Origin: Venturia oleaginea
Lineage: Eukaryota; Ascomycota; Dothideomycetes; Venturiales; Venturiaceae
Direction: 5' to 3'
Assembly (NCBI GenBank): GCA_013176395.1
Contig: JABMLP010000021.1
Coordinates: 620,001-684,000, forward strand
Length of the DNA stretch: 64,000 nt
Positions 33,289-43,180 of the stretch are shown here, piece after piece (the stretch's first letter is position 1; the number at the start of each line of letters is the position of its first letter). The notes under the pieces were generated by a model. The model made no database searches. It was not told where the DNA came from and was given only the letters and a program-made list of their open reading frames with translations. A program made the position numbers and the translations under genes.

Positions 33289-34897
33289 CAAAAAACAGCA
33301 CACACAGCGAGAACTCAATTTTTGGAATTTACAGAAGTATCATCTAAGGATCATCAAAACACCTCTGCCAGTGGCCGCTCCGGCCTCTAGAGGCCATCGC
33401 GCGTCCCTCAGCGTCGATGAGATATCTCTAGAGTCGCCGTCGCGGCCACGGCAGAGCAAGCAGACGAATACATGAGCAAGCTACACGAACGATGCGTCCA
33501 CCAAAGACAACAGCAACCATCTAGTCACTATCTCCCGGCTAGTCCATCACCCCAGATGACACTGCAACGCTCCGAGTCGACGAGTCACTGCTAGAACGGC
33601 AATACCTTCAACACAACTCAAACACCAGACGCCCGGTGCGCAACAATCGGCACCACACACCACTGCAACGACTAGACAACCTCTCCCAACGTCTTGGCAA
33701 ACCGTCCTGCTACAAGCTGTTGCCCAGAGCCTTGAGCCTCTCCCCAAACTGTTGCCTCCCAGTTATGGCATTGGCAAGAGTAGGTGCGCGACACAGTAAG
33801 TAGTAAGGACGCATAGAAGGAGCCTATTGGCGGCAAATCCCCTCCCTGTAAGCTAGCAGACGTAGCCTTGAGCCTCTCCCCAGACTGTTGCGTCCCAGTT
33901 ATGGCATTGGCAAGAGTAGGTGCGCGATATAGCAAGCAGGGAGAGCGACTAGCAGCAGATAGGCTCCGACTATAAGACGACAGGTCTACAACACAATCGG
34001 TGCGACACGATACGGCAGCTGCTAGAGAACCTCATCTACTATCGTCTCCGCAAACCGTCCTGCTGCAAGCTGATGTCCAGAGCCTTGAGCCTCTCCCCAA
34101 ACTGTTGCGTCCCAGTTATGGCATTGGCAAGAGTAGGTGCGCAACACAGTAAGCAGTAAGGACGTATAGAAGGAGCTTATTGGCGGCAAATCCCCTCCCT
34201 ACAAGCCAGCAGACGTAGCCTTGAGCCTCTCCCCAGACTGTTGCGTCCCAGTTATGGCATTGGCAAGAGTAGGAGCGCGATATAGCAAGTAGGGAGAGCG
34301 ACTAGCAGCAGATAGGCTCCGACTATAAGACGGCAGGTCTATAGCACGATCGGCGCCATACAATACGGCAGCTACCAGACAGCCTCGTCCACGGGCATAC
34401 CCGGAGTATCACACCCAAGCAGCGAAATCACGACTACGATGGTTACTATTGTCTCCAGCATCACACAACCAAATACACCGCCGCATAGGAATCTGGTGCA
34501 AGGCAACTTTCACAAGCAGAAACATACTTAGGGAACCCATTGGCCTTGAGGGATAAGGCGAAACAGATAGACAAGCTGAGCATTAGAGGGAGACTGTAGG
34601 TAGAAGGATAGCGAAACACGAGGCATTGCCTCTTGAGTCTACATAGCACAGATATACTAGCAGAATAACCAGTATCTACAAGAGCCAGCGGGCATTTGGA
34701 GATACTGGTTAAGGGAAAAGAGGGAGGACGGAGGGGACAGCTGGTCTTGTTTCAGTGAACGGGGCGAAGTGGGGCGCGGTGGATTATATAATCTATCACG
34801 TGTCGGCTGTCTGATGAAGTCCTCCTAACCGGACATAGCTGCGTGATTAAGCGGCTGCAACCGAGTAGGATAAAATCAATCAATCAATCAATCAATC
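33289..34897 (+). mobile_element. Non-LTR insertion with (AATC)n tail and 17-bp target duplication
   Basis: The 17-mer AATCTAGCTCTATCACC occurs at 33272-33288 and again at 34898-34914, directly flanking a 1,609-bp insertion that ends in a tandem AATC tail (34873-34901). A long direct duplication plus a simple-sequence 3' tail is the mark of target-primed reverse transcription. The insertion has no intact ORF; a frame from 33361 (PVAAPASRGHRASLSVDEIS) soon stops. It is thus a non-autonomous or truncated LINE-like element inside the CACTA element, and it contains the 352-bp tandem duplication at 33728-34360. Confidence 0.85.
33728..34360 (+). repeat. Two-copy tandem duplication (352-bp period) with internal subrepeat
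   Basis: GCCTTGAGCCTCTCCCC occurs at about 33728, 33865, 34080 and 34217. Spacing is 137, 215 and 137 bp, so a ~352-bp unit is present twice, and each unit contains two copies of a ~75-bp subrepeat ending GGCATTGGCAAGAGTAGG. It lies wholly inside the non-LTR insertion. Confidence 0.85.
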
Positions 34898-34978
34898 AAT
34901 CTAGCTCTATCACCAGATTAACTATATAATTACAGCGACATAGGCAGATAGCCTCCAATCCAGGCCCTAAACTGGGGG

Positions 34979-36238
34979 CTATGTATCCTCCGCGTCCAGG
35001 GACTTTGCCCCAATGAAGCACTCGTACGTGCAGACTCTTCCAAATGCCATCTTCTTGTTAGATACCGTGGAAGCGATGATATACCATGACTCTGATTCTT
35101 CGTCAATTTCGGGTAATTGGCCACTCAGTGACTTGAACCAACTGCTTCCTTTCTGACGTACCAGGGCTGCATCTTGCTGTGTCTTCTTTTTCAATGCAAG
35201 AGCTTGTTTGGCCAAAGAATCTTTCTTTTCAGCTCTCTTTCTCTCGTTATTATCGTTAACATCCACCACAATTGACGTTTTTTGAAAGCTTCTTTTAGCA
35301 CTCGGGGCCAATATAAGAGTAGGGTCTTGAGGGTCTCGTTCCTTGCGCTTTTTCGAGGCTATCTGAGTAGATTGTAGAGTAGAATCTAGCGCTTCAAGGT
35401 CGCCATCAATCTCGTCAATTCGAGCGCCGTGGTCATCGCGTTGGTCATCGCTATAGACGCTAATATCATCATCGATATTGATCTGATCCTGAGAGTCCTC
35501 GAAATCGGCGGCCTCATCGTCGTATGTATATGGCAAAGATGGCTCGGCAGAAACCGACCTCGAATAGATACCAGGTGTAGCAAGCACCTCGGCGACATGA
35601 GAGGACTGTTTTGATGGCTTTGAAGGTGTAAAATCGATCATTCTGGCACCCTCGGTGTCTTGACTTGCTAATGAAGTTGGTGTAGATATCGGTGTAGATT
35701 TCAACTTTGCCCAGCCATTTTTTCGAGGAACCTTTGGTGTCATTATAACCTTTCTTCGTCGGCACTCTTCGGTACGAATATAGTCCAACTTGATCTTTAG
35801 TAACGCTGCGGAGGGCCAATAGCCTACGTATCTGGATAGAATAGGACTTTCGGTATGGAGGGCGGTGAACAGATTTGGACGATCTGTATGACTCTGAGAT
35901 TTAAAAGGCTTGGTTTTCTTAACGGGATTAAAACGTGTACTAAAAGAGAGAGATAAGTAGCTTTCTTTGATGAGATATTGAGTAGTTACTAACGCTTCAA
36001 GATTCAGAGTCCCATCACCATTGCGAATCGGAACCGACTCCTTTTGACTAAAAGATCTCGCGATATTGAGTGACTTCGCTACCGCAGATTTATAGTCTGC
36101 AATCAGCTCCTTGCGAATATTTTCCGGGTAGTTCCGCACGGCCAGATTAATGGTGACGAGGATGTCTGCCAAGGTGGTGATCTCGGTATCAAGAGGTTGC
36201 TCAATCGGGCGTTCACTCAAAGCTGTTTTTGGCGCCAT
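34979..36238 (-). CDS. CACTA-encoded accessory protein, unknown function
   Basis: A 419-residue intronless ORF that I do not recognise. The N-terminus has a helical region (TLADILVTINLAVRNYPENI), the middle has S/T/P-rich linkers and an acidic stretch (YDDEAADFEDSQDQINIDDD), and the C-terminal third is basic and coiled-coil-like (NERKRAEKKDSLAKQALALK) with an SKKRKERDP nuclear-signal-like motif. It is divergent from the transposase, their ATGs about 250 bp apart. The position and charge pattern suggest a TnpA-like DNA-binding helper for transposition, which is inference. The ORF has no stops, unlike the neighbouring transposase. Confidence 0.6.
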   Translation of the reverse strand: MAPKTALSERPIEQPLDTEITTLADILVTINLAVRNYPENIRKELIADYKSAVAKSLNIARSFSQKESVPIRNGDGTLNLEALVTTQYLIKESYLSLSFSTRFNPVKKTKPFKSQSHTDRPNLFTALHTESPILSRYVGYWPSAALLKIKLDYIRTEECRRRKVIMTPKVPRKNGWAKLKSTPISTPTSLASQDTEGARMIDFTPSKPSKQSSHVAEVLATPGIYSRSVSAEPSLPYTYDDEAADFEDSQDQINIDDDISVYSDDQRDDHGARIDEIDGDLEALDSTLQSTQIASKKRKERDPQDPTLILAPSAKRSFQKTSIVVDVNDNNERKRAEKKDSLAKQALALKKKTQQDAALVRQKGSSWFKSLSGQLPEIDEESESWYIIASTVSNKKMAFGRVCTYECFIGAKSLDAEDT

Positions 36239-36487
36239 TATAAGTCTTTGAAAGGTTGTAATCGTGAAGGTATAATTATCTACAGCTAGATTCTCCTATT
36301 ATACACCTCAACCCCACCTTAGCATGACACCTAGACCGTTTCATACACCAACAATAACGATATATCCGAATCAGTAGCCGTTTCAAACGTCTCGAGTCAA
36401 TCCGGAGGTGGATTCTGCGGCCGGTAGTCTCAGAATCTCACACCTCTATTGTGACTCGAACACATCACTCTCGCTGGCATACCAAAA

Positions 36488-39400
36488 ATGGCTGTATTCT
36501 GCTTTTTTGAACGAGATCTCGGCGAATCTATACATCGATATTCTATCCGGACTCGTACAAGACATCGTGAGGCTTGGATACGACGTCAAAACCTCAATCT
36601 TCCTACCTATAACGCTGCAGATGAGCCCGCCGGCATCGAGACCGATGACGAGATAGTCGATGATGAGTCTCACACCCCGCCAAGCCCTCAGAATGAGCAG
36701 AATGAGCCACTAGATTACGATTCTGATATCGATATTGGTGATGGAATCGACTTTGAGCGAAGTAAGTTAAAGTTAACTTTGAGATGAATAGGACCCTTCA
36801 GCGATTGAGCAACTTCAATTCTTTTCGAGGACGATATAACCTCATTCTACACTACTTTTAATCCCTGTAACGTCCTCTTAGCAGAATTGGCCTTTCATTT
36901 ACGCTGGAGGTCCCCAAGTTAACATAAAGCTAACTTTCTTTAAGTACGTCAACTCTCCGACGCCCAATTACGGTATCTACAACTCTCTGAATGGGTTGAT
37001 TACCATGTCAGCCGAGAACAATACAATATGCTACGCTATATCGTCGAGGATGGGTGGTCTACACAGTTGCCAGATCTACGCCGCCGCGGCGATGTTCTTA
37101 CGGCACTGACGAGGCTCGAGGGTAGAACCTTTGACTGCTGTATCAAGAGTTGTATTGCATACACTGGCGATTACGCTAATCTAGAGGGTTGCAGTAGTTG
37201 TAACGAACCTCGTTATTACTATAGCACTGGCCGTGCACGAAAAACCTTCCTATATATCCCTCTTATACCTCGCCTCAGGTATCAATTCCAATCGGCTTGT
37301 TACGCAGAGGCTATGGCTCAAGTAATATAGCTGGAATTGGCTATTCCGTACAGTGAGGTTCAAGTAATCCTGGGGCGACAATATCGTATCAAACAAGTGT
37401 AGCGAAGTTTGTGAGATATAAGAGTCGTGAATTGTGCTTAGTAACTAAAGCAATAGCGAAGTAACTATGAGAGTGAAGATACGAGATACTGAGGGAGCAG
37501 TGTCTCGTCCTTTATATAGAGATACCATCTCTATGAAAATCCTCCGTTCATTATGATCATCTCGATCATGATGAACAGCCTGAGCGGAATGAACACAAAC
37601 GTTCATTCTGCTTACCTTGCCAAGAATGATCAACCACGTGATCCTTCAACCCCGTGTAACAATCATCCAATCATAAGAAGACTATGATGGTATGCACTTA
37701 GGAATCCAAATGCATACGAATGCATCAAATATAATCCTGTACACGCTCACGTGACAGTATCCGTAACACGGCTATACGAGCAGAGACCCTCCAAAAACAC
37801 CACCAAAAGTACTGGATCAACCCTATTGACCAGTTACCATTAGTCTATGATGACTGGTGGTCCGGCGAAAGGTACCGAGATCTCAGAAAAGAAGGCTATT
37901 TCAAGCGACCAACTGACATCGCTTTTGCACTACATTATGATGGCGTTCAAGCTATCAAATCGGGCAATCACTCGGTCAGCCCAGTCATCCTCGTCAACTA
38001 TAATCTACCACCATCGATTCGCTATAAGAAGGGTAATATATTACTCTCTCTCGTCATTCCAGGGCCCAACAAACATGAGGATATTGACAGCTATCTAAGG
38101 CCTCTCGTTGACGAGCTCAAACTTCTCAAAACTGGGGTCAAGGCACACAATAAATACCGTGGTAGAGAGTTCACGATGCGAGCGAATGTGGTGTTGGTTT
38201 GTGGTAAGTCCCTCTCTATTTCAATATATGGTCATTCGGTTACCGGAGACATCTATAATAATATTTATTTCAACTTCATTCAATAGTTTAGATACTTTTT
38301 TAGCTAACTAACCTACCATATAGGTGATGGCCCTGCAGTATCTGAGCTCTGCGGAATGAAGCACCCCGGTAATGCAATGAGTCCTTGTAGATTCTGCTAT
38401 ATTCGAGCCAAATGGTCGCCAGGGCAAAAGACTTATTATGTTCCTCATACAGAGCATCAATTAAAGGGTAATCTACATTGTAGAGAAGCCTTACGTCAAG
38501 AGATTGAGGATACATTGTTGCTTGGTAAGGGTTGGGCAGATCTTGTTGGTAAGTACCGGACCAGTTAGAATCACCCTCAGCATACTTCTACGAGATAGTA
38601 TGATTATTAAGCCGATTTACTAACAAAAAGCCTTATTTCATGACTATTTTGACGCCTTGGCGTGGAGATCTACTCATACCAATTCAATTAATCAGCATTG
38701 ACTAACAAACCTAGGAGTTGTACGAAAAAGCATCCTCTTAGAACTAGATACCCTCCACTTCCCTGATAGCTTCCCTGTGGATCTTATGCATTGTATTCCA
38801 CTCAATATCATGAAGACTCTCTGGAAAACCTGGAACGGTACTCGGATCAATACAGATAAGAAAGATCACGATACCTATACACCAGGTAGTGACTATCTTT
38901 TCAACTCATCGGTAGCGAATATCGTCTCGAAGACTCTACGTCAATCTCGTACTACAATGCCCACCAAAATGTGCTGGATGCCAGGGAAATTCGACCATAT
39001 TCGTGGCTTCAAATCGGCTGAATGGCAGGACTTTCTTGAGACCTATGGGATATCGCTTCTACACGGTCATCTATATGGCCCTGCATACTCAAATCTTTGC
39101 GATTTATACGAGATCTGGTATATTGCTACTGCAGAATCTGTTACACCTGAACAACTCAACGATCTCGAGATGTTTGTATACAGATTTGTGAGCCAATATC
39201 AGCGAATCTACTACGGTAACGTACCAGAGAGGTTAATGGCTTGCTCAATCAACCATCACTGGCTTCTACATCTACCCGATATCATCAGAAAAAACGGCCC
39301 TTGCCGTTACTATTGGTCATATCCACTCGAAAGATACTGTTTTGCGGCAAAGAGTCACGGTACAAGCAAGTCACAAATCGATAAGTCGATTGGTAACGGT

Positions 39401-40042
39401 CTATTACGAGTAGAACAGCTCAACCATATAATGTTACTTGAGACCACCGATGGTAATCGACTACACCCCGATATCGAGGATCCTACGCCATACCCTCGAG
39501 TCAGTGGCCAGCGGCGGCCAGTGAGCGACGAGATCGATGACGTCGATGGAGATGTCGTATTCAAAAGATATCACTATCTAATCCGTAGAATGCGTTCAGA
39601 TCTGGCCAAAATCGTCAACTCCATAACGCCAAGGATCGCGAGGTATCGTATAATTTACTACAAGCGCTGCAAACTCTCAAAAGACGTCTCAATTGGCTCA
39701 ATCTCGTCACAATACGTCACTGACCTCAATCGCAGGGACCACTATGTCTGCTACCGCACTGCAGCCAATCCACGCTGCAATTTCGGCTCAATATCAACAT
39801 TTTTCATGGTCAGATCTCGTCAATTTGCGCTCATTACACGGTGGAAGAACCCTCAATTGGATGACTACGTACACCAGATTACTGTGGCTCACGAGAATGG
39901 TAGAAAGGAGATCATTGAGGTGGAAGGTATCTACTGCCTAATTGGGGTTCTAGAGGAAAAAGATGAGGGCCATCGCACGCGCAAGTCACGGCTTATTGTA
40001 GGGGCTTTGAACTATGTTAGAATGCATGGTTTGGAGCCTTAA
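36488..40042 (+). pseudogene. CACTA Tnp2-type transposase, split by a solo LTR
   Basis: The transposase of the CACTA element. Parts in order: an N-terminal region (36488 onward, RTRTRHREAWIRRQNLNLPT); an exon ending IPRLRYQFQSA at 37297, with the cysteine-rich CCIKSCIAYTGDYANLEGC; then after the inserted LTR, WWSGERYRDLRKEGYFKRP and VILVNYNLPPSIRYKKGNIL; and after the intron 38204-38323, DGPAVSELCGMKHPGNAMSP with CRFC. After the intron 38549-38714 the last exon has LDTLHFPDSFPVDLMHCIPL and WSYPLERYCFAAKSH, ending at TAA 40042. Reading across the LTR/TSD boundary stays in frame, so the solo LTR is the main lesion. The N-terminal start and first intron (about 36780-36945) are uncertain. Confidence 0.82.
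37298..37768. mobile_element. Solo LTR (family 1, TGTTACG...CGTAACA) with CGGCT duplication
   Basis: A 471-bp sequence that begins TGTTACGC and ends GTAACA, flanked by CGGCT at 37293-37297 and 37769-37773. It has no internal region, so it is the product of LTR-LTR recombination. It interrupts the CACTA transposase. The same LTR recurs at 42140-42829. Confidence 0.93.
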
Positions 40043-40306
40043 AATCACTGTATATTAGCTATATTACACTATATTTAGTGGTGATGAGTGACACGGCAAT
40101 CTCGCCGAGATCACGAGAATATATTGCTTTTTGAACGGATTGTAGTCTACGGGATTTTCTAGTGCATTGTAACAAGATACGTACACCAAAAAACGGAGAT
40201 TCCATTGTAAATTACACCAAAAAAGGGTGAAATCGGCCACGGGAATCTAGATGTAAAATACACCTAAAATCGTTGTAATCTACAAAATTCTATGACCGTA
40301 GTGATT

Positions 40307-41569
40307 GCCCGCAGCGTGGGAAATGTGGGAAGAGCCAAGAGGTGTGGGAATGCACCTTAGCACCCAGAACCAGAAGGGTAGATGGAGGACGTTGGACAGA
40401 CTTTCCTTTCTCTCGGTGTGGTTATCTCATGTCATGTTTCTCACATAGGAGCTTCTTCAACCTACTACAGTAACGACCTTTTACTTAGATACAATCAAGC
40501 ACAAGTCATATGCATACGAAGCAAGCCTACCACCAACCTTCATACTAACCGACAAGCGTTCAGGATTGATCTGAGGATCAAATCGGTTAGATGGCAATTG
40601 AATTGGGAGATACATCGGACGGCTAGGATCTAGTGAGCCTCCAAAGAACCTGAGCAAGGGAAGGTACTTAAGGTAAGTACTTCCAGACTGATATTGCCCT
40701 TACCCCAAACCCGCCGACCAGAACAAGAGAACACAGGTGTCAAGAAGGTCTCGACATAATCAACTGTGTTGAGAAACGAGTTCCTCGTAACATCTTACCT
40801 GTTACACCGCCCTCGACGCGACTGCTCTTGTTCTGACCAAATTATCCTGCCTATAAAATCTGGAATGTAACTACGAAGTGTCTTTGAGGCTGCTGACCTT
40901 TACCTAGATAGTGAACTAAAGTTGTGACGTTGGCTAGGACGCCTTGAATCGCTTGATCTGCTAACCTACTTCGCTGATTAGCCAGAATCTAATAACCGCT
41001 TAGAGTTGAATTATTGGAATTGAGGTAGGGTTTCTATTTTTGAGTATTCTCTTTTTTGAATCAATACAAGTCATACAAGAACCGCTTTTCTTGGACGGAT
41101 TCATTGAAATTTATAATCCGGCCATTCCATCCAAGAACTTGTAGACGCCCTAAGTCTCAAGGATCGCTGCTTTGTCCTCCTCCGTTATCTACGTGTGAAT
41201 ATACAGTATGACTCCAGAAATAACCTTTCTCAACCTCACTACGGTATACGGGTAAGAAGAAGAATGCAACGTGTCCTCTCTCGTTGGTTCTAAACGAGAC
41301 CAGCTAATGTGGTGTTTGTATTAACCTGTAGAGGAAAGGGATTTTTTGAGTAACTGACTGATGGAGTAAGCAACGCCCGCAAATCTAGTCTACAGGGTAA
41401 TATATTAACGGCCAAGGACTCGGACAGGACCGCTCCGGAGGCTTTCCAGCAATACCAAGCCTTTTAGAAAGAGTTCTTACTACTGAGGGGTTAGGAACTC
41501 AATATTCCATATATTTTCGCTAGGCATTGCTATCGGCGGAGCTCTTAGAATAGTACTCAGATCCTTCTT
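40307..41569. other. Spacer without recognised genes; decayed repeats
   Basis: No coding feature. The stretch 41340-41480 (TGACTGATGGAGTAAGCAACGC...) resembles 54730-54860 (TGACTAGAATAAGTAACGCC...) over about 130 bp, so both are degenerate copies of one dispersed sequence. Other parts are unassigned. Confidence 0.4.
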
Positions 41570-42092
41570 CCTATCGTTATGGGCATGGTGTAGGAGTTCA
41601 ACCCTCAAAGGTGTTTCGCAAGTGAGGGAAGACAGCTTGTATTTCAAGTATCTAAGTACAAGGAAGAAAATGTAAGTACAGGAAGGATAGCTTGTATATA
41701 TAATCCTCCTCTTACAAATAGATCCTTCTAGAATGTATCTTTAAATGGAACATGACAGCTTGCAAATAGAACATGACAGCTTGCAAATAGAACATGACAG
41801 CTTGCAAAATAGAACATGACAACTTGCAAAATAGAACATGACAGCTTGCAGAATAACAAGAGAACAATTGAAAATCCAGTCATGGATAAGCTAGGAAGAA
41901 GGATTCCATTCCTTAACACATGGCCCATGGTTGGTATAGGCTAAGAGCCTAAGCCTGATTGAGCCTAGTATAGAGACAGAACCTCATTGAGGTTTTCTGT
42001 TTGTAGATACCTTCACTCCTTAACTGAATCTAAACAATCTTTGGCTACGAGTATGCTGCGTCTTTCCAGCTACCGTCCCGTAATACCCATCC
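41570..42092 (+). repeat. Dispersed LTR-like repeat (family 3), long copy
   Basis: From GTTATGGGCATGG (~41577) to GTCCCGTAATACC (~42090). Its right 170 bp (GGCCCATGGTTGGTATAGG ... TACCGTCCCGTAATAC) recurs almost identically at 47101-47266. The second copy lacks the ~340-bp middle, consistent with a deletion between GGGCATGG-like words. No target duplication could be fixed, so the solo-LTR identity is tentative. Confidence 0.6.
41748..41852 (+). repeat. Minisatellite, five 21-22 bp units
   Basis: GAACATGACAGCTTGCAAATA repeated at 41748, 41769, 41790, 41812 and 41834, with small changes. It lies in the part of the LTR-like repeat that the copy at 47.1 kb lacks. Confidence 0.85.
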
Positions 42093-42139
42093 CCACAATC
42101 TGCCTTAAGGAGTAAGAAACCGTCCTAAAAGAGTAAGGC

Positions 42140-42829
42140 TGTTACGCAGAGGCTATGACTCAAAGTAATCTAGCTGGATTTGGCTAACCCGTACAGTAGG
42201 GTTCTGTCACGGGAGCGATAGAAGTAGTTGTAAAGCACGTTAGCGAGTGTTTAGCCGTACTAGCTATGAGCGAGCGTGATAGAAGTCAAATGGTATTATC
42301 TTTCTAAGAGTCAAGACATTGCGTGAAGAATCTAAGCACAGTGGAGGAATCGCGAGGTAGGTAAGGGATTCCTCGGTTTGTGCGCTAGAATCACGTGTAT
42401 ACCAGTTCATGGTAACACTCTCAATGTCACTCCGTGACAGGTTCAAGTGGTCCGGGGCGACAATATCGTATCAAACAAGTGAAGCGAAGCTTGCAAGATA
42501 TAAGAGTCGTGAATTGTGCTAAGTAACTAAAAGCAATAGCGAAGTAACTAGAGAGTGAAGATACGAGACACTGAGGGAGCAGAGTCTCGTCCATAATATA
42601 GGAAATCCTCCCATTAGACTCGAAGCCTAATGCATGAGCCAACACGTGATCCTTAGGGTCGCTCATGGCTCATGACCTGAGCATTGCGCCAATACGTGAT
42701 CCCTAGGATCCTGTGTGACATTCAACCAACCATAAAGAAACCGACTGGTGCGTATTTGAATGCATATGAATGCAGTCAAATACAACCGAATACCATTGAA
42801 TACATGTCCACGTGACAGTATCCGTAACA
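42140..42829. mobile_element. Solo LTR (family 1) interrupted by a second solo LTR
   Basis: Same family as 37298-37768. It begins TGTTACGC, ends CGTAACA and is flanked by AAGGC at 42135-42139 and 42830-42834. At 42205-42439 it carries a solo LTR of the Gypsy family. Removing that insertion leaves ~450 bp, close to the 471 bp of the intact copy. Confidence 0.92.
42205..42439. mobile_element. Solo Gypsy LTR (family 2) nested in the family-1 LTR
   Basis: 235 bp from TGTCACGG to CCGTGACA, flanked by GGTTC at 42200-42204 and 42440-42444. It is the same LTR as those bounding the chromovirus at 47605-53331. In the intact family-1 LTR at 37.3 kb the target reads GAGGTTCAAG without an insertion. Confidence 0.93.
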
Positions 42830-42849
42830 AAGGCTCCCCCAGCCTCAAC

Positions 42850-43180
42850 CTCCTCTACATGTGGATGCACAAACCACAATAATTGCTGGGTTTTTTGGAA
42901 TCCGCCTTCCGATACTTCCTATCGATCTCTACAAGGAATAATACGAGCGCTTGGGTAGACGTAATTCCTCGAAGTCGCTTCTTCCGTGCAAGGAATCTAT
43001 CATTGTATATCCCTTGGCTGTACCCTCGTCTCAGGATTATCCTACATACAACTACTCCGGATAATTATGTCGAGGAAAGTTCCGGACATATGCAACGTTT
43101 ATTATGCTTTGCACGTTAACAAGGATAATAACTTTTTAGAAGGACTTGTTTTTTTAAGTAGCCAAAACAGCTAAAGCTAT
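42850..43180 (+). pseudogene. Relic of a second CACTA transposase fragment
   Basis: One plus frame reads ARNLSLYIPWLYPRLRIIL (around 42985-43045), which parallels RARKTFLYIPLIPRLRYQF in the intact CACTA transposase at ~37230-37290. Surrounding frames are broken. This is a decayed internal fragment with no visible TIRs. Confidence 0.5.

Larger units (their letters stand above)
33038..40303 (+). mobile_element. CACTA (CMC/EnSpm, fungal Tnp2-type) DNA transposon with nested insertions
   Basis: A 7,266-bp element bounded by CACTACGGTCA at 33038-33048 and its inverted complement at 40293-40303, flanked by ATT at 33035-33037 and 40304-40306 (a 3-bp duplication). Subterminal words such as ATTGTAAA and TTGTAATC recur near both ends. 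Inside are a Tnp2-type transposase on plus (from 36488), an accessory ORF on minus (34979-36238) divergent from it, a LINE-type insertion with 17-bp TSD, and a solo LTR inside the transposase. The precise TIRs and TSD show that the whole block moved as a unit before the nested insertions. Confidence 0.92.

Noticed and set aside
34820..34872. GCGTGATTAAGCGGCTGCAACC, considered as a tRNA-derived (SINE) or tRNA-like sequence
   Set aside because: No A and B box pair or cloverleaf could be drawn. It fits better as a LINE-type 3' end.
34873..34901. AATC microsatellite
   Set aside because: It is the 3' tail of a non-LTR insertion, shown by the 17-bp duplication on both sides, not an independent microsatellite.
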